Shown here: positions 16,398-24,306 of the stretch, in pieces
Layout: every line of letters starts with the position of its first letter
Numbering within the stretch: position 1 is the stretch's first letter
Source of the DNA: Clostridia bacterium
GTDB lineage: Bacteria > Bacillota_A > Clostridia > Christensenellales > CAG-138
Assembly (NCBI GenBank): GCA_017394605.1
Contig: JAFPXU010000120.1
Location: 1-30,099 of the forward strand
Direction: 5' to 3'
DNA length: 30,099 nucleotides
Notes under the pieces: generated by a model
The model's input: only the letters and a program-made list of their open reading frames with translations
The model's database searches: none
Told to the model about the DNA's origin: nothing
Position numbers and translations under genes: made by a program

Positions 16398-16810
16398 GCC
16401 TTCAGGTCTCCCATTCCGAACGAGTGCGGAAGAAGTTCGCCGAGCGAACAGACGGTGTATTCCTTTTTCCGGTTGGACGAAAGGACAGGCATCTCGGGAT
16501 CGCAGAATTCGGAGAGCACCTGTCTGCAGACGCCGCAGGGAAAGGACGGATTGTTGCCCGAGCAGATAATGGCGATACCGTCAAAATCGCGTTTCCCGTC
16601 GAATACCGCCTTGAACATGGCGGTTCGTTCCGCGCAGATCGTCGGCGTATACGTGGCGTTTTCGATATTGCACCCGAGGTAGTATTCCCCGTCCGACGTC
16701 CTCAGACATGCCCCGACCTGAAAATTGGAGTAGGGCGTATACGCGTGATGCATGGCTTCTTCCGCCATATCCAGCATCTTTTCCAGTTCTTCCCGGCCAA
16801 TCCGATTCAT
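16394..16810 (-). CDS. cdd: Cytidine deaminase
   Basis: A 138-residue tetrameric-type cytidine deaminase that converts cytidine and deoxycytidine to uridine forms in pyrimidine salvage. Zinc-site motifs are CAERTAMFKA (ligand Cys and catalytic Glu) and PCGVCRQVL (two ligand cysteines). The substrate motif NFQVGACL lies upstream of them. The start is the ATG at 16808-16810, overlapping the ybeY stop as ATGA. A frame 33 codons longer exists but runs into ybeY and adds residues unlike the family. In Bacillus the same neighbourhood also has dgkA between ybeY and cdd. It is missing here. Confidence 0.97.
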   Translation of the reverse strand: MNRIGREELEKMLDMAEEAMHHAYTPYSNFQVGACLRTSDGEYYLGCNIENATYTPTICAERTAMFKAVFDGKRDFDGIAIICSGNNPSFPCGVCRQVLSEFCDPEMPVLSSNRKKEYTVCSLGELLPHSFGMGDLKA

Positions 16811-17250
16811 CTTTCCATCTCCATTTCTTTCAGTATATCCTTTTGTCTTGCGATCATGACCTTCTCTGCTTCCGGCTGCATATGATCGTAACCAAGCAGA
16901 TGCAGGCATCCGTGCACGGTCAGAAATGCGAATTCCCTTTCCGGGGAATGGCCGTATTCCTCCGCCTGATCGTACGCCCTCTGCACACAGATGGCAATAT
17001 CTCCCGTATATCCGTCCGGACCCGGTCCGGTTCCAGGATTGGAAGCAGGAAACGTCAGAACGTCAGTCACCCTGTCGATCCCGCGGAAATCCCTGTTGAG
17101 AACGCGGATGCGTTCCTCGGTCGTCAGGAGAACGGTCATGTACGCCCGTGAACCTTCCATGGAAAAAGCCGTGTCCGCCGCGCGGCGGATCAGGGCAAGC
17201 ACAGGTTCGTCAACGGAAACGCCCTCCTGATAGATCTCGATCGAATTCAT
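16807..17250 (-). CDS. ybeY: Endoribonuclease / rRNA maturation factor YbeY
   Basis: A 147-residue metal-dependent endoribonuclease needed for 16S rRNA 3' end processing and ribosome quality control. The diagnostic zinc motif HGCLHLLGYDH lies near residues 114-124 with all three histidines. The preceding TDVLTFPAS segment is also typical. The start ATG at 17250 overlaps the phoH stop as ATGA, with AAGGAG about 8 bases upstream inside phoH. The phoH-ybeY pair is conserved across many bacteria. Confidence 0.97.
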   Translation of the reverse strand: MNSIEIYQEGVSVDEPVLALIRRAADTAFSMEGSRAYMTVLLTTEERIRVLNRDFRGIDRVTDVLTFPASNPGTGPGPDGYTGDIAICVQRAYDQAEEYGHSPEREFAFLTVHGCLHLLGYDHMQPEAEKVMIARQKDILKEMEMER

Positions 17251-18254
17251 GGCTGCGGCTCCTTCTCCGCGGGACGCGCGTGCTTTTCGTAACGGTCGTA
17301 CGCGGTGATGATCTTCTGGACGAGATCGTGCCGGACGACGTCCTTGTACGTCAGCCGGATGATGGAGATCCCCTCGACCTCCCTCAGCACGTCGAGCGCG
17401 TGGATCAGCCCGCTTTTCTTCCCCGCGGGAAGATCGATCTGCGTGATATCGCCCGTGACCACGACGCGGGAGCCCTCGCCGAAGCGAGTCAGAAACATCT
17501 TCATCTGCTCGACCGAGCAGTTCTGCGCCTCATCGAGGATGATATACGCGTTGTTCAGCGTTCTTCCGCGCATATACGCCAGCGGGGCGACCTCGATCAT
17601 GCCCCTTTCCGTATACTGCCGGTATCCCTCGTTCCCCAAGAACTCATGAAGCGCGTCGTAGAGCGGCCTTAAGTACGGATCCACCTTCGACTGGAGATCC
17701 CCGGGCAGAAACCCGAGTTTCTCCCCTGCTTCCACCGCCGGCCGCGTCAGGATGATCCGGTCCACCTCTTTATTCTTCAGCGCGAGCACGGCCATCGCCA
17801 CCGCAAGATAGGTCTTTCCGGTACCTGCCGGTCCGATTCCGAAGACAAGCTCGTACTCCTTCAGCGCGGCGACGTATTTTTTCTGGCCGATCGTCCTGCA
17901 CTTGACCTGCTTGCCCCTGCTGGTAACCGCGACGACATCCTTCATGATCGAGTCGATCAGATCGGCGTTGCCCTCCTTCGCGAGTTCGATCGCGTACCGC
18001 AGCTTCCCGCGGTTGATCTTGTCGCCGTTTCGCTGCATCTCCAGCATTTTTTCGATCACCGAGGCGGTCTGCTCCGCGCTTTCAGGCTCACCTTCGATGC
18101 GGATGCCCTGTTCGGACGCCGTCACCCGTGTGCCGGTCTCCTCCTCGATGATATGCAGGTTCTCGTCAAATATGCCGAACAAACCGATCAGATCGTCCAT
18201 CGCTTCCAGCGGCACGTTTATGACCGAGTTTTCACGAATAATCTCTTCCGTAAC
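17247..18254 (-). CDS. phoH: PhoH-like ATPase (PhoH/YbeZ); start codon uncertain
   Basis: A PhoH family P-loop protein, cytoplasmic, often linked with YbeY in RNA metabolism. Walker A is GPAGTGKT, followed by LTRPAVEAGEKLGFLPGDL. Walker B is IILDEAQNC, and VTGDITQIDLP comes next, all typical. The N-terminal KH-like part contains LIGLFGIFDENLHIIEEETG. The 5' boundary is a best guess. A TTGACG/TATAAT promoter at 18285-18314 rules out the longest frame. The ribosome binding site AAGGGAAGGAAG then points to a GTT codon at 18252-18254, not a normal start. The next in-frame normal starts are GTG at 18213-18215 and ATG at 18198-18200, which would trim a few family residues. First gene of the operon. 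Confidence 0.93.
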   Translation of the reverse strand, partial: VTEEIIRENSVINVPLEAMDDLIGLFGIFDENLHIIEEETGTRVTASEQGIRIEGEPESAEQTASVIEKMLEMQRNGDKINRGKLRYAIELAKEGNADLIDSIMKDVVAVTSRGKQVKCRTIGQKKYVAALKEYELVFGIGPAGTGKTYLAVAMAVLALKNKEVDRIILTRPAVEAGEKLGFLPGDLQSKVDPYLRPLYDALHEFLGNEGYRQYTERGMIEVAPLAYMRGRTLNNAYIILDEAQNCSVEQMKMFLTRFGEGSRVVVTGDITQIDLPAGKKSGLIHALDVLREVEGISIIRLTYKDVVRHDLVQKIITAYDRYEKHARPAEKEPQP

Positions 18255-18284
18255 GCGATTCTTCCTTCCCTTTTCAATATGGAA

Positions 18285-18314
18285 ATTATATGGTAATCCA
18301 TAATAAATCGTCAA
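18285..18314 (-). promoter_or_regulatory. Promoter of the phoH-ppdK operon
   Basis: Minus-strand TTGACG (18309-18314) and a perfect TATAAT (18285-18290) are separated by 18 bases. The predicted transcript starts near 18278 and meets the AAGGGAAGG ribosome binding site almost at once, giving a very short leader. Confidence 0.75.
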
Positions 18315-18325
18315 CAACAGACAGA

Positions 18326-18354
18326 TTGCCTGCCGTTTCAAAATCGGTTATGAT
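18326..18354 (+). promoter_or_regulatory. Promoter of dapL
   Basis: TTGCCT (18326-18331) and TATGAT (18349-18354) are 17 bases apart. A TATAAT at 18364-18369 without a good -35 is an alternative. The element lies back to back with the phoH promoter. Confidence 0.55.
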
Positions 18355-18397
18355 ACTATCATATATAATCAAACGCAACATAGTCTGGAGGTCTCAT

Positions 18398-19627
18398 ATG
18401 TTTACTGCCAACGGTTATTACAGTCTGCTGCAGGGCAGTTATCTGTTTTCTGAAATTGCCAAGCGCGCCGCCGCTTTCTCGGCCGCGCACCCCGATGCCG
18501 ACATCATCCGGATGGGAATCGGTGACGTGACCCGTCCGCTCGTTCCCGCCGTCATCGACGCCATGCACAAGGCGGTCGACGAGATGGCGCACGAGGAGAC
18601 GTTCCGGGGCTACGGACCGGAAGACGGTTACGAGTTCCTGCGCGAAGCGATCGTCAAGCGGGATTATATCAGCCGGGGAATCGCGATTGAAAAGGATGAG
18701 ATTTTCGTCTCGGACGGCGCTAAATGCGACGTCGGCAACATTCAGGAACTCTTCAGCTCCGACTGCGTGATCGCCGTGCAGGACCCTGTCTATCCCGTCT
18801 ATGTAGACACGAACGTCATGTCCGGAAGAAGTGGAAGGTTCATAAACGGGGCATACGAAAAAATCGTCTATCTCCCCGCCACCGCGGAAAACGGCTTTGT
18901 ACCCGAAATGCCGAAACAGCAGGTCGACGTCATGTATCTCTGTTATCCGAACAATCCGACCGGCGCGACGCTGACAAGGGATCAGCTGAAATCGATCGTA
19001 GACTATGCGATCGCCAATCGAGTCCTCATTCTTTATGATTCCGCGTATGAAGCCTATATCCGGACCGATTCCGCCCCGCACAGCATCTATGAGATCGAAG
19101 GCGCGAAGCAGTGCGCGATCGAATGCAGATCCATGAGCAAGACGGCGGGCTTCACCGGAACGCGATGCGCCTACACGGTCGTCCCGAAGGATCTGGTCTA
19201 CCGTGACACGTTCGGCAATGAAGTCTCCCTAAACAAGCTTTGGTTCAGGCGGATGGCCACCAAATTCAACGGCGTAGCGTACATCATCCAGCGCGCCGCG
19301 GAAGCCGCCCTCTCCGATGAGGGTTACCGCCAGATCCTGGGCGTCGTGGACGATTACATGGAAAACGCCAGGATCATCCGGACCTCTCTCGCGGAATCCG
19401 GATTCGAGGTCTACGGCGGCGTCGACGCGCCGTATATCTGGCTGAAAGTCCCTGGCGGTGACAGCTGGGCATTCTTCGACGAGCTGCTGACAAAATACCA
19501 TATTATCGCGACTCCTGGCGCAGGCTTCGGCCGCGCCGGTGAAGGGTATCTGCGCATGACCGCGTTCGCGACCCGCGCCAATACCGTCCGCGCCATGGAG
19601 AGGATCCGGGAAGGCCGCGCGCTATGA
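18398..19627 (+). CDS. dapL: LL-diaminopimelate aminotransferase
   Basis: A 409-residue PLP-dependent aminotransferase that makes LL-2,6-diaminopimelate from tetrahydrodipicolinate and glutamate, a one-step branch of lysine and peptidoglycan precursor synthesis. Family hallmarks are the N-terminal FTANGYYSLLQGSYLFSEIA, IIRMGIGDVTRPL, GYGPEDGYEFLREAI, the PNNPTGA motif at about 184-190 and SMSKTAGFTGTRCAY with the PLP-binding Lys248. The start ATG at 18398 has GGAGG six bases upstream. The frame extends further 5' through the promoter and is not used. It overlaps the kinase gene downstream by ATGA, so the two form an operon ended by the terminator at 20327. Confidence 0.97.
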   Translation: MFTANGYYSLLQGSYLFSEIAKRAAAFSAAHPDADIIRMGIGDVTRPLVPAVIDAMHKAVDEMAHEETFRGYGPEDGYEFLREAIVKRDYISRGIAIEKDEIFVSDGAKCDVGNIQELFSSDCVIAVQDPVYPVYVDTNVMSGRSGRFINGAYEKIVYLPATAENGFVPEMPKQQVDVMYLCYPNNPTGATLTRDQLKSIVDYAIANRVLILYDSAYEAYIRTDSAPHSIYEIEGAKQCAIECRSMSKTAGFTGTRCAYTVVPKDLVYRDTFGNEVSLNKLWFRRMATKFNGVAYIIQRAAEAALSDEGYRQILGVVDDYMENARIIRTSLAESGFEVYGGVDAPYIWLKVPGGDSWAFFDELLTKYHIIATPGAGFGRAGEGYLRMTAFATRANTVRAMERIREGRAL

Positions 19628-20289
19628 GCCTTATCATTTCGTTTGAAGGCATCGACGGAACCGGCAAGGGCACGCAGTTGGAGCTGTGCGAAAAATGGCT
19701 CCGCGAATCCGGAAAAAATGTCTATACCTTCTCCTTTCCCATGTACGGGACCTATTTCGGCGGGCAGGTAGGCCGTTATCTGACGGCAAAGGACGGCGTA
19801 CGAGCGGATTCCGTCGACGGAAAGAGCATGGCGCTCTGGTTCGCGCTCGACCGTTATGACGCGTTCCGCGGGTTTGATGTTTCACCGTATGACGTGATCC
19901 TCATCAACCGGTATGTTCTCTCGAACGCGGTCTACCAGAGTATCCGGGAACGCGACGGTGATCATGCGGATCTGCTTGATTTTGTGTACGATCTCGAGTT
20001 CAACCGGCTCGGCATCCCAAAACCGGACCGAATCCTTCTGTTCGACATGGATCTTCAGAGCGCGTCCGAAAACGTCAGCCGGAAGGGTTTCCGCGATTAC
20101 GTCGGTTCCTCCGGAAAGGATATCTATGAATCGGTTCCGAACATCCAGCTCAGGGCTAGAAAAAAATATCTTGACTACGCATCCCGGCTGGACAACGTAA
20201 GCGTTATCCCCTGCATGGGGCTGAACGGGCTGAAAAGCATCGGGGAAATCGCGGTTCTTGTAAGGGATGCGCTTTCCGATCTTTTCTAA
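19624..20289 (+). CDS. Thymidylate kinase-like nucleotide kinase
   Basis: A 221-residue P-loop kinase of the thymidylate kinase family, which phosphorylates dTMP to dTDP for DNA synthesis. Walker A is GIDGTGKGT at 9-17. FSFPMYGTYFGGQVGRYL matches the substrate-side loop and WFALDRYDA the following helix. RKGFRDYVGSSGKD is the likely lid. The usual DRY motif appears as NRYVLSNAVYQ, with Asn in place of Asp, and GKGT replaces the common GKST or GKTT. It is therefore a divergent member and another deoxynucleotide could be the substrate. ATGA overlap with dapL couples their translation. Whether a standard tmk exists elsewhere in the genome cannot be seen. Confidence 0.83.
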   Translation: MSLIISFEGIDGTGKGTQLELCEKWLRESGKNVYTFSFPMYGTYFGGQVGRYLTAKDGVRADSVDGKSMALWFALDRYDAFRGFDVSPYDVILINRYVLSNAVYQSIRERDGDHADLLDFVYDLEFNRLGIPKPDRILLFDMDLQSASENVSRKGFRDYVGSSGKDIYESVPNIQLRARKKYLDYASRLDNVSVIPCMGLNGLKSIGEIAVLVRDALSDLF

Positions 20290-20326
20290 TCTTCTTTTCG
20301 GGACTAATCTTAACCGCTCTTTATCC

Positions 20327-20352
20327 GCGCAGCCGCTGGGCTGCGCTTTTTT
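20327..20352 (+). terminator. Rho-independent terminator of the dapL operon
   Basis: A perfect 8-bp stem gcgcagcc/ggctgcgc (20327-20334 and 20339-20346) with a 4-base loop is followed by six T residues. The sequence from there to about 20508 shows no gene. Confidence 0.93.
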
Positions 20353-20508
20353 CGATCCCGCCGGGCTTCGACGGAGGCAGAACAATAGATCCGCCCGTGT
20401 AATTTCCATTATTTCCGGGGCATCAGGCAGAATCCGTGGACTCTGTTTTCTCCCTTTCATTCCGTCACAAGATAAAGTGCCGCAGAATCGAAGAATCCCC
20501 AATATGTA

Positions 20509-20537
20509 TTGATTTTTCCCATTTGCTCTGATATTAT
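20509..20537 (+). promoter_or_regulatory. Promoter of the Lys/Ala-rich membrane protein
   Basis: TTGATT (20509-20514) and TATTAT (20532-20537) are exactly 17 bases apart and lie 37 bases before the start codon. Confidence 0.65.
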
Positions 20538-20573
20538 ATATTCTGAATTTTGATTGAATTGGAGGATGAGTTG

Positions 20574-21467
20574 ATGGAAAAGAAAAAGCAGCCTGTTTCC
20601 GAAGAGAAAAAACGCGCTGCATTAGAGCAGGCAGCGGCCGCAAAGAAAGCAGCCGAAGCCAAAAAAGCCGCTAAAAAGGAAGCGGCTGCAGTCGCTGAAG
20701 GAGAGCCGGAAGCCGTTAAAGAGGCTCCGAAAGCCCCCAGGGCGGATTCGAAAGCTGTCCTTACCGCGGAAGACCGCAAAACGGTCAGGGGCCTGCGCAT
20801 CGGCGCAATCGTGTGCTGGGTCCTCGCGCTTGCCTGCGAAGTCCTTGCGTTCTTTGCCCTCAGATGGGCGGTCGCCAACAACGCCTCTTTCCCGTCGAAG
20901 GAAATCTGGCTTCTCATCGCGGCGCTTGTCGTTGATGTCATCTTCTGCATCATAGCGGCGCAGCTGTGGAAGAAATCGAACCGCATCGCTCCCAGCCTTG
21001 CCAGCAGCAAGCTTGTCAGGACGCTCTGGCATCAGCTCGGCGTAATCATGGTTCTCATTTGCTTCCTGCCGATCGGCATCATCCTGCTTCTGAAATCCAA
21101 GAATATGGACCAGAAGACCAAGATGATTCTCACCGTTCTTGTCGCCGCTCTCTTCGTCGGCGCAACGACGTCGAGCGTCGACTTCCAGCAGCCTTCCCAG
21201 GAGCGCGTCGAGCAGCTCCAGCAGGAAGCCATCGCTGCTTCCGCGGCAGAGCAGGTCTACTGGACGCAGTTCGGCAAGTCCTACCATTTTGACCGCGACT
21301 GCCAGCACATCCGCAATAAGACCCCCATCGAAGAAGGCGGCACACTGGTATCCGGCACCCTCGAGGAAGCTTTCGACGCAAACCGCTGGGATCCCTGCAA
21401 TGTCTGCGCAGCGGGAGATCAGTTTGAGGCGCCTGCTGAAGATGCAGCAGCGGAAAACGCCGCGTAA
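20574..21467 (+). CDS. Membrane protein with charged N-terminal tail and Ada-like Cys/His C-terminal motif
   Basis: A 297-residue protein from ATG 20574, which has GGAGG eight bases upstream; an earlier in-frame ATG at 20550 lacks a site. Residues 1-75 are a Lys/Ala/Glu-rich, probably coiled tail. About four membrane helices follow between 80 and 205. The C-terminal part (about 225-280) contains VYWTQFGKSYHFDRDCQHI and, about 36 residues on, WDPCNVC. This Tyr-His, Cys, PCxxC pattern resembles the small metal-binding motif of Ada and some nuclease tails. I know of no function for this architecture. It is a single-gene unit between a promoter and a terminator. The DNA of the N-terminal tail is repetitive because of alanine and lysine codons. 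Confidence 0.85.
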   Translation: MEKKKQPVSEEKKRAALEQAAAAKKAAEAKKAAKKEAAAVAEGEPEAVKEAPKAPRADSKAVLTAEDRKTVRGLRIGAIVCWVLALACEVLAFFALRWAVANNASFPSKEIWLLIAALVVDVIFCIIAAQLWKKSNRIAPSLASSKLVRTLWHQLGVIMVLICFLPIGIILLLKSKNMDQKTKMILTVLVAALFVGATTSSVDFQQPSQERVEQLQQEAIAASAAEQVYWTQFGKSYHFDRDCQHIRNKTPIEEGGTLVSGTLEEAFDANRWDPCNVCAAGDQFEAPAEDAAAENAA

Positions 21468-21494
21468 TACAAATAGTTCTGCTCAGCTTGTCAG

Positions 21495-21519
21495 GCCGGC
21501 TCATTTTGAGCCGGCTTTT
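21495..21519 (+). terminator. Rho-independent terminator
   Basis: A perfect 9-bp stem gccggctca/tgagccggc (21495-21503 and 21507-21515) with a 3-base loop is followed by four T residues. It ends the membrane protein gene. Confidence 0.9.
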
Positions 21520-21581
21520 CATTGTTTACGGCTTACCCAGGAACCCTTTACCGAAATACCCTATATTTGAACGTAATTCCG

Positions 21582-21610
21582 TTGACAGCAGTTTTCTGAT
21601 TTGTTATACT
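21582..21610 (+). promoter_or_regulatory. Near-consensus promoter of the tRNA-Ser pair
   Basis: A perfect TTGACA (21582-21587) is separated by 17 bases from TATACT (21605-21610). It stands 17 bases before the first tRNA, as expected for a strong stable-RNA promoter. Confidence 0.88.
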
Positions 21611-21626
21611 TTCAAAGGTGCGTTTT

Positions 21627-21715
21627 GGAGAGATGTCCGAGTGGTTTATGGAGCTGGTCTTGAAAACCAGTGATGCTGAAAGGCACCGGGGGTTCGAATC
21701 CCTCTCTCTCCGCCA
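21627..21715 (+). tRNA. tRNA-Ser (anticodon TGA)
   Basis: The acceptor stem ggagaga/tctctcc is perfect, the discriminator base is G and CCA is encoded at 21713-21715. The anticodon stem ctggt/accag encloses TGA at 21661-21663. The long variable arm and the ggttcgaatcc T-arm are typical of serine tRNAs. It reads UCA and related serine codons. Confidence 0.97.
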
Positions 21716-21739
21716 GCATCTTCCTGACAGACTTATATT

Positions 21740-21832
21740 GGAGAAGTACCCAAGTGGCTATAAGGGGCTCCCCTGCTAAGGGAGTAGGCTGGGTTGACCG
21801 GCGCCAGGGTTCAAATCCCTGCTTCTCCGCCA
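21740..21832 (+). tRNA. tRNA-Ser (anticodon GCT)
   Basis: The acceptor stem ggagaag/cttctcc, discriminator G and encoded CCA at 21830-21832 are present. The anticodon stem ctccc/gggag encloses GCT at 21775-21777. A long variable arm and T-arm ggttcaaatcc follow. It reads AGC and AGU codons and is 24 bases downstream of the first tRNA, so they share a transcript. Confidence 0.97.
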
Positions 21833-21835
21833 TAT

Positions 21836-21860
21836 AATCCCCAGAATATGGGGATTTTTT
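21836..21860 (+). terminator. Terminator of the tRNA-Ser pair
   Basis: A perfect 8-bp stem aatcccca/tggggatt (21836-21843 and 21849-21856) with a 5-base loop runs into a T tract to 21860. Confidence 0.9.
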
Positions 21861-21885
21861 ATACCCTAAAGTCTTGATCTGTTTC

Positions 21886-21920
21886 AAAAAAACAGGACGC
21901 CTGAATGTTCAGACGTCCTG
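21886..21920 (-). terminator. Terminator of the ABC exporter genes
   Basis: On the minus strand caggacg (pairing 21893-21899 with 21914-21920), with an inner ctga/tcag extension, is followed by seven T residues. It lies 36 bases past the permease stop. Confidence 0.88.
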
Positions 21921-21955
21921 ATTCATTTCTGATCAAAGCAGTGAAAGTTACCCGT

Positions 21956-22906
21956 TTATCTTTTATCCCTGTCGATGCACTTCAGTGCGATTACGGCGAT
22001 CACCGCAAAAATTACGGTCATAAGGACCAGAATGCCCCATGAAGGGAGAACGTTGGCAGAAATGCTGTCATATGCAGGATTGCCGTTGTTCTGACCGGAC
22101 CAGAGAAGAAAATCTTCTCTCATTCCGTTCTTCTCCATATTTACCAGTATCTCAAGAAGCGGTTTTTGACCGTTGATGGGAACATCCTTAAACTTCACCA
22201 ATGTATTCCAGAGTGTGACCATCGGCAGATCGTTATAGCGTCCGACAGAGCAAAGGCTGTTGATTCCCCAGTGAGAGACCGTCGTTACCTTCAGAACGTC
22301 CGCATCGCCAAGCTGGAACATGTTGCCGGAAAAGAGCAGCTGATAAATCAGAAGGAACGGCACGACCGTCATGGCTGTGGTCGTGGTTTTTACAATGCAT
22401 GAAACCATCAGTGCCATAACGTCGGCTGCATATGTTACGAGCAGGAATGTGATGCCAATGTCCAACTCGCCCCATTTTGTGATCACGCCTGCCTTCGGGA
22501 ACTTGATACCAACAATATTGCAAATCAGAAGAGTGATCAGGGTCTGGAGCAGACACAGGATCAGCTGATAGAGCATATGCGCAATGATATAGGAAGAGAT
22601 ATGCATGCCGGAACGGTGTTCGCGCTTGACAATATCCCTCTCGCGGCATACGACCTGGATCGAATTGAAAAAGCCGTTCCAGATGCACACGCAGACCAGC
22701 GCGAAAGTTCCGTTTGCGGTTCCTTCCTGGGTATAGAACAGATTTCGTCCGATAACAAGCGTAACAAGGGCAGCAATGGCAGCGCCAATCGGGATGACCT
22801 TCCAATCGCTCTGATAGACAAACATTCTCAGAAACTTTGCAAAATAGATCCCAATCTGAGACAGCCGTCCGCGATAACGAAGCTTTTGAGATGCGTTCTC
22901 CGTCAT
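21956..22906 (-). CDS. ABC-2-type transporter permease (ABCG-like)
   Basis: A 316-residue membrane protein with about six hydrophobic segments. The N-terminal cytoplasmic part precedes a first helix near 38-55. The CRERDIVKREHRSGMHISSYIIA segment is typical of ABCG/ABC-2 permeases, where an E-rich coupling helix follows the second membrane span. A large extracytoplasmic loop lies between the last two helices. The substrate is unknown. The start ATG at 22906 overlaps the ATPase stop (ATGA), so the two make one exporter. No immunity or biosynthesis genes lie next to it that would reveal the cargo. Confidence 0.9.
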   Translation of the reverse strand: MTENASQKLRYRGRLSQIGIYFAKFLRMFVYQSDWKVIPIGAAIAALVTLVIGRNLFYTQEGTANGTFALVCVCIWNGFFNSIQVVCRERDIVKREHRSGMHISSYIIAHMLYQLILCLLQTLITLLICNIVGIKFPKAGVITKWGELDIGITFLLVTYAADVMALMVSCIVKTTTTAMTVVPFLLIYQLLFSGNMFQLGDADVLKVTTVSHWGINSLCSVGRYNDLPMVTLWNTLVKFKDVPINGQKPLLEILVNMEKNGMREDFLLWSGQNNGNPAYDSISANVLPSWGILVLMTVIFAVIAVIALKCIDRDKR

Positions 22907-24255
22907 GACGCAAGCCCCCCTTCCTTTTCCGTGGAATATTCGGCGTATTTCTCGATGAGTTCGTCCGCCTTCCCTTCGCCGCCTTCCGATTTGGCGTTAA
23001 CGCTCATGACGATCTGTTCCATGGTCTCTTTTCCGAAGAACTTCCTGGCCTCCTGGGGACTGCCGCAGAACGCAAGCCGTCCGACCCGACCGGAATCTCT
23101 CGCTAGCACAATGACCTTATCAAACAGATCGATCACGCGGTCCGGCGTATGGGTGATCGCGATCACGATCCTTCCCTCGTCAGCAATCTGGCGAAGCTTG
23201 TTGAAAATCTCCCGGGAAAGCACGCCGTCCAGTCCGGAATCCGGTTCATCCAGCACAAACAGCTCCGGATCCGTTACCAGTTCCATCGCGATACAGATCC
23301 TTCGCAACTGCCCGCCGGACTTCTTCGTTACCAGTCCGTCCTGACCGGCAGTCAGGCCCAGAAGGTCCATGACGTTTCCGATTCTTTCCTTGCGTTCCTT
23401 CCCGGAAACGGACTTCGGCAGCCGTATGCGTGCGGCGTCATCCACCGTTCTGATCACGGTATCCTTCCCGCGGATGAGATTTTTCTGCGGGACAAAACCG
23501 ATCTTGTATTTCAGGCGCTTATAATTGCGGTAAACGTCGGAACCGTTCAGAAGGATCGTCGCATCCGCTTTCTCGTATCCGATCAGCGCGTTAACCAGCG
23601 TAGTCTTTCCGGAACCGGAACCACCCAGCAGCAGCACGAGCGATTTCGGCGGAATGTTCAGAGAAATATCCTTCAGCAGATACCGTTTCTTTCCGAGATC
23701 CTTTACCGTGCGTTCGCGGAGGCTGACGCTCAGGCCTTCCCGCACCGGCGAAGCGGCCCCGGGTTCCAAATTCGGGATGTCCGCGGGATTCTGGCCCGCC
23801 TCCCAGGATTCTTCCCGGACAAGGTCCATGTTCGGCTGATATTTTTTCCCGAGACCGAGAATCAGCGTCGGAAGCCAGTTTGCAATCAGCCAGAGCAGGA
23901 TCCATTTCTTTGGAAGTCCGAAAAGCTTGAGAATCTGAAGAAAGATCCTGATTCTGTAAATAAACAGGAAAACGGCCAGAACAAGGTAAACCAGCGCCAT
24001 CAGAGTTGCGAACTTCCCTTTGCTGATCGCTATGTCCGCGATACCGGATATAACATAAAACAGGTCCATGACGCCGCAGAACAATCCTTCCCTGTCAAGC
24101 CCGACGGACTCGCCGAGGAAGAAGAACCGAGCGCCGGGCACCCATGCCCAGACTCTGTTTTTCCAGCAGAGTTTTTTAGAAATGAAAAACAGCGTCAGCG
24201 AAGTAATCAGCCAGTCAAAAACGCCATGTGAAAAAAGTGACCAAACAACTTCCAT
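22903..24255 (-). CDS. ABC transporter ATPase with N-terminal membrane domain
   Basis: A protein of about 450 residues. The first 140 residues hold several hydrophobic helices plus a KKLCWKNRVWAWVPGARFFFLGE segment like the DUF5684-type membrane domain. A linker of about 50 residues leads to an ABC ATPase: Walker A GGSGSGKTT, a Q-loop in FVPQKNL, signature KKSGGQLRR (Lys in place of the usual Leu before SGGQ), Walker B LFVLDEPDSGLDG and an H-loop in AITHT. Three ATG codons stand close together at 24264, 24261 and 24255. Only the last has AAGGGA at a workable distance (about 9 bases), so I choose it. It is coupled to the permease gene. Confidence 0.88.
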   Translation of the reverse strand: MEVVWSLFSHGVFDWLITSLTLFFISKKLCWKNRVWAWVPGARFFFLGESVGLDREGLFCGVMDLFYVISGIADIAISKGKFATLMALVYLVLAVFLFIYRIRIFLQILKLFGLPKKWILLWLIANWLPTLILGLGKKYQPNMDLVREESWEAGQNPADIPNLEPGAASPVREGLSVSLRERTVKDLGKKRYLLKDISLNIPPKSLVLLLGGSGSGKTTLVNALIGYEKADATILLNGSDVYRNYKRLKYKIGFVPQKNLIRGKDTVIRTVDDAARIRLPKSVSGKERKERIGNVMDLLGLTAGQDGLVTKKSGGQLRRICIAMELVTDPELFVLDEPDSGLDGVLSREIFNKLRQIADEGRIVIAITHTPDRVIDLFDKVIVLARDSGRVGRLAFCGSPQEARKFFGKETMEQIVMSVNAKSEGGEGKADELIEKYAEYSTEKEGGLAS

Positions 24256-24306
24256 CTGCATCATTCCCTTTTTTTCAGAAATAGTAATACCTGCGATACG
24301 AGTTTT

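Noticed and set aside
23149..24231. 360-codon open frame on the plus strand
   Set aside because: Antisense to the ABC ATPase, whose Walker A, signature and Walker B motifs are intact.
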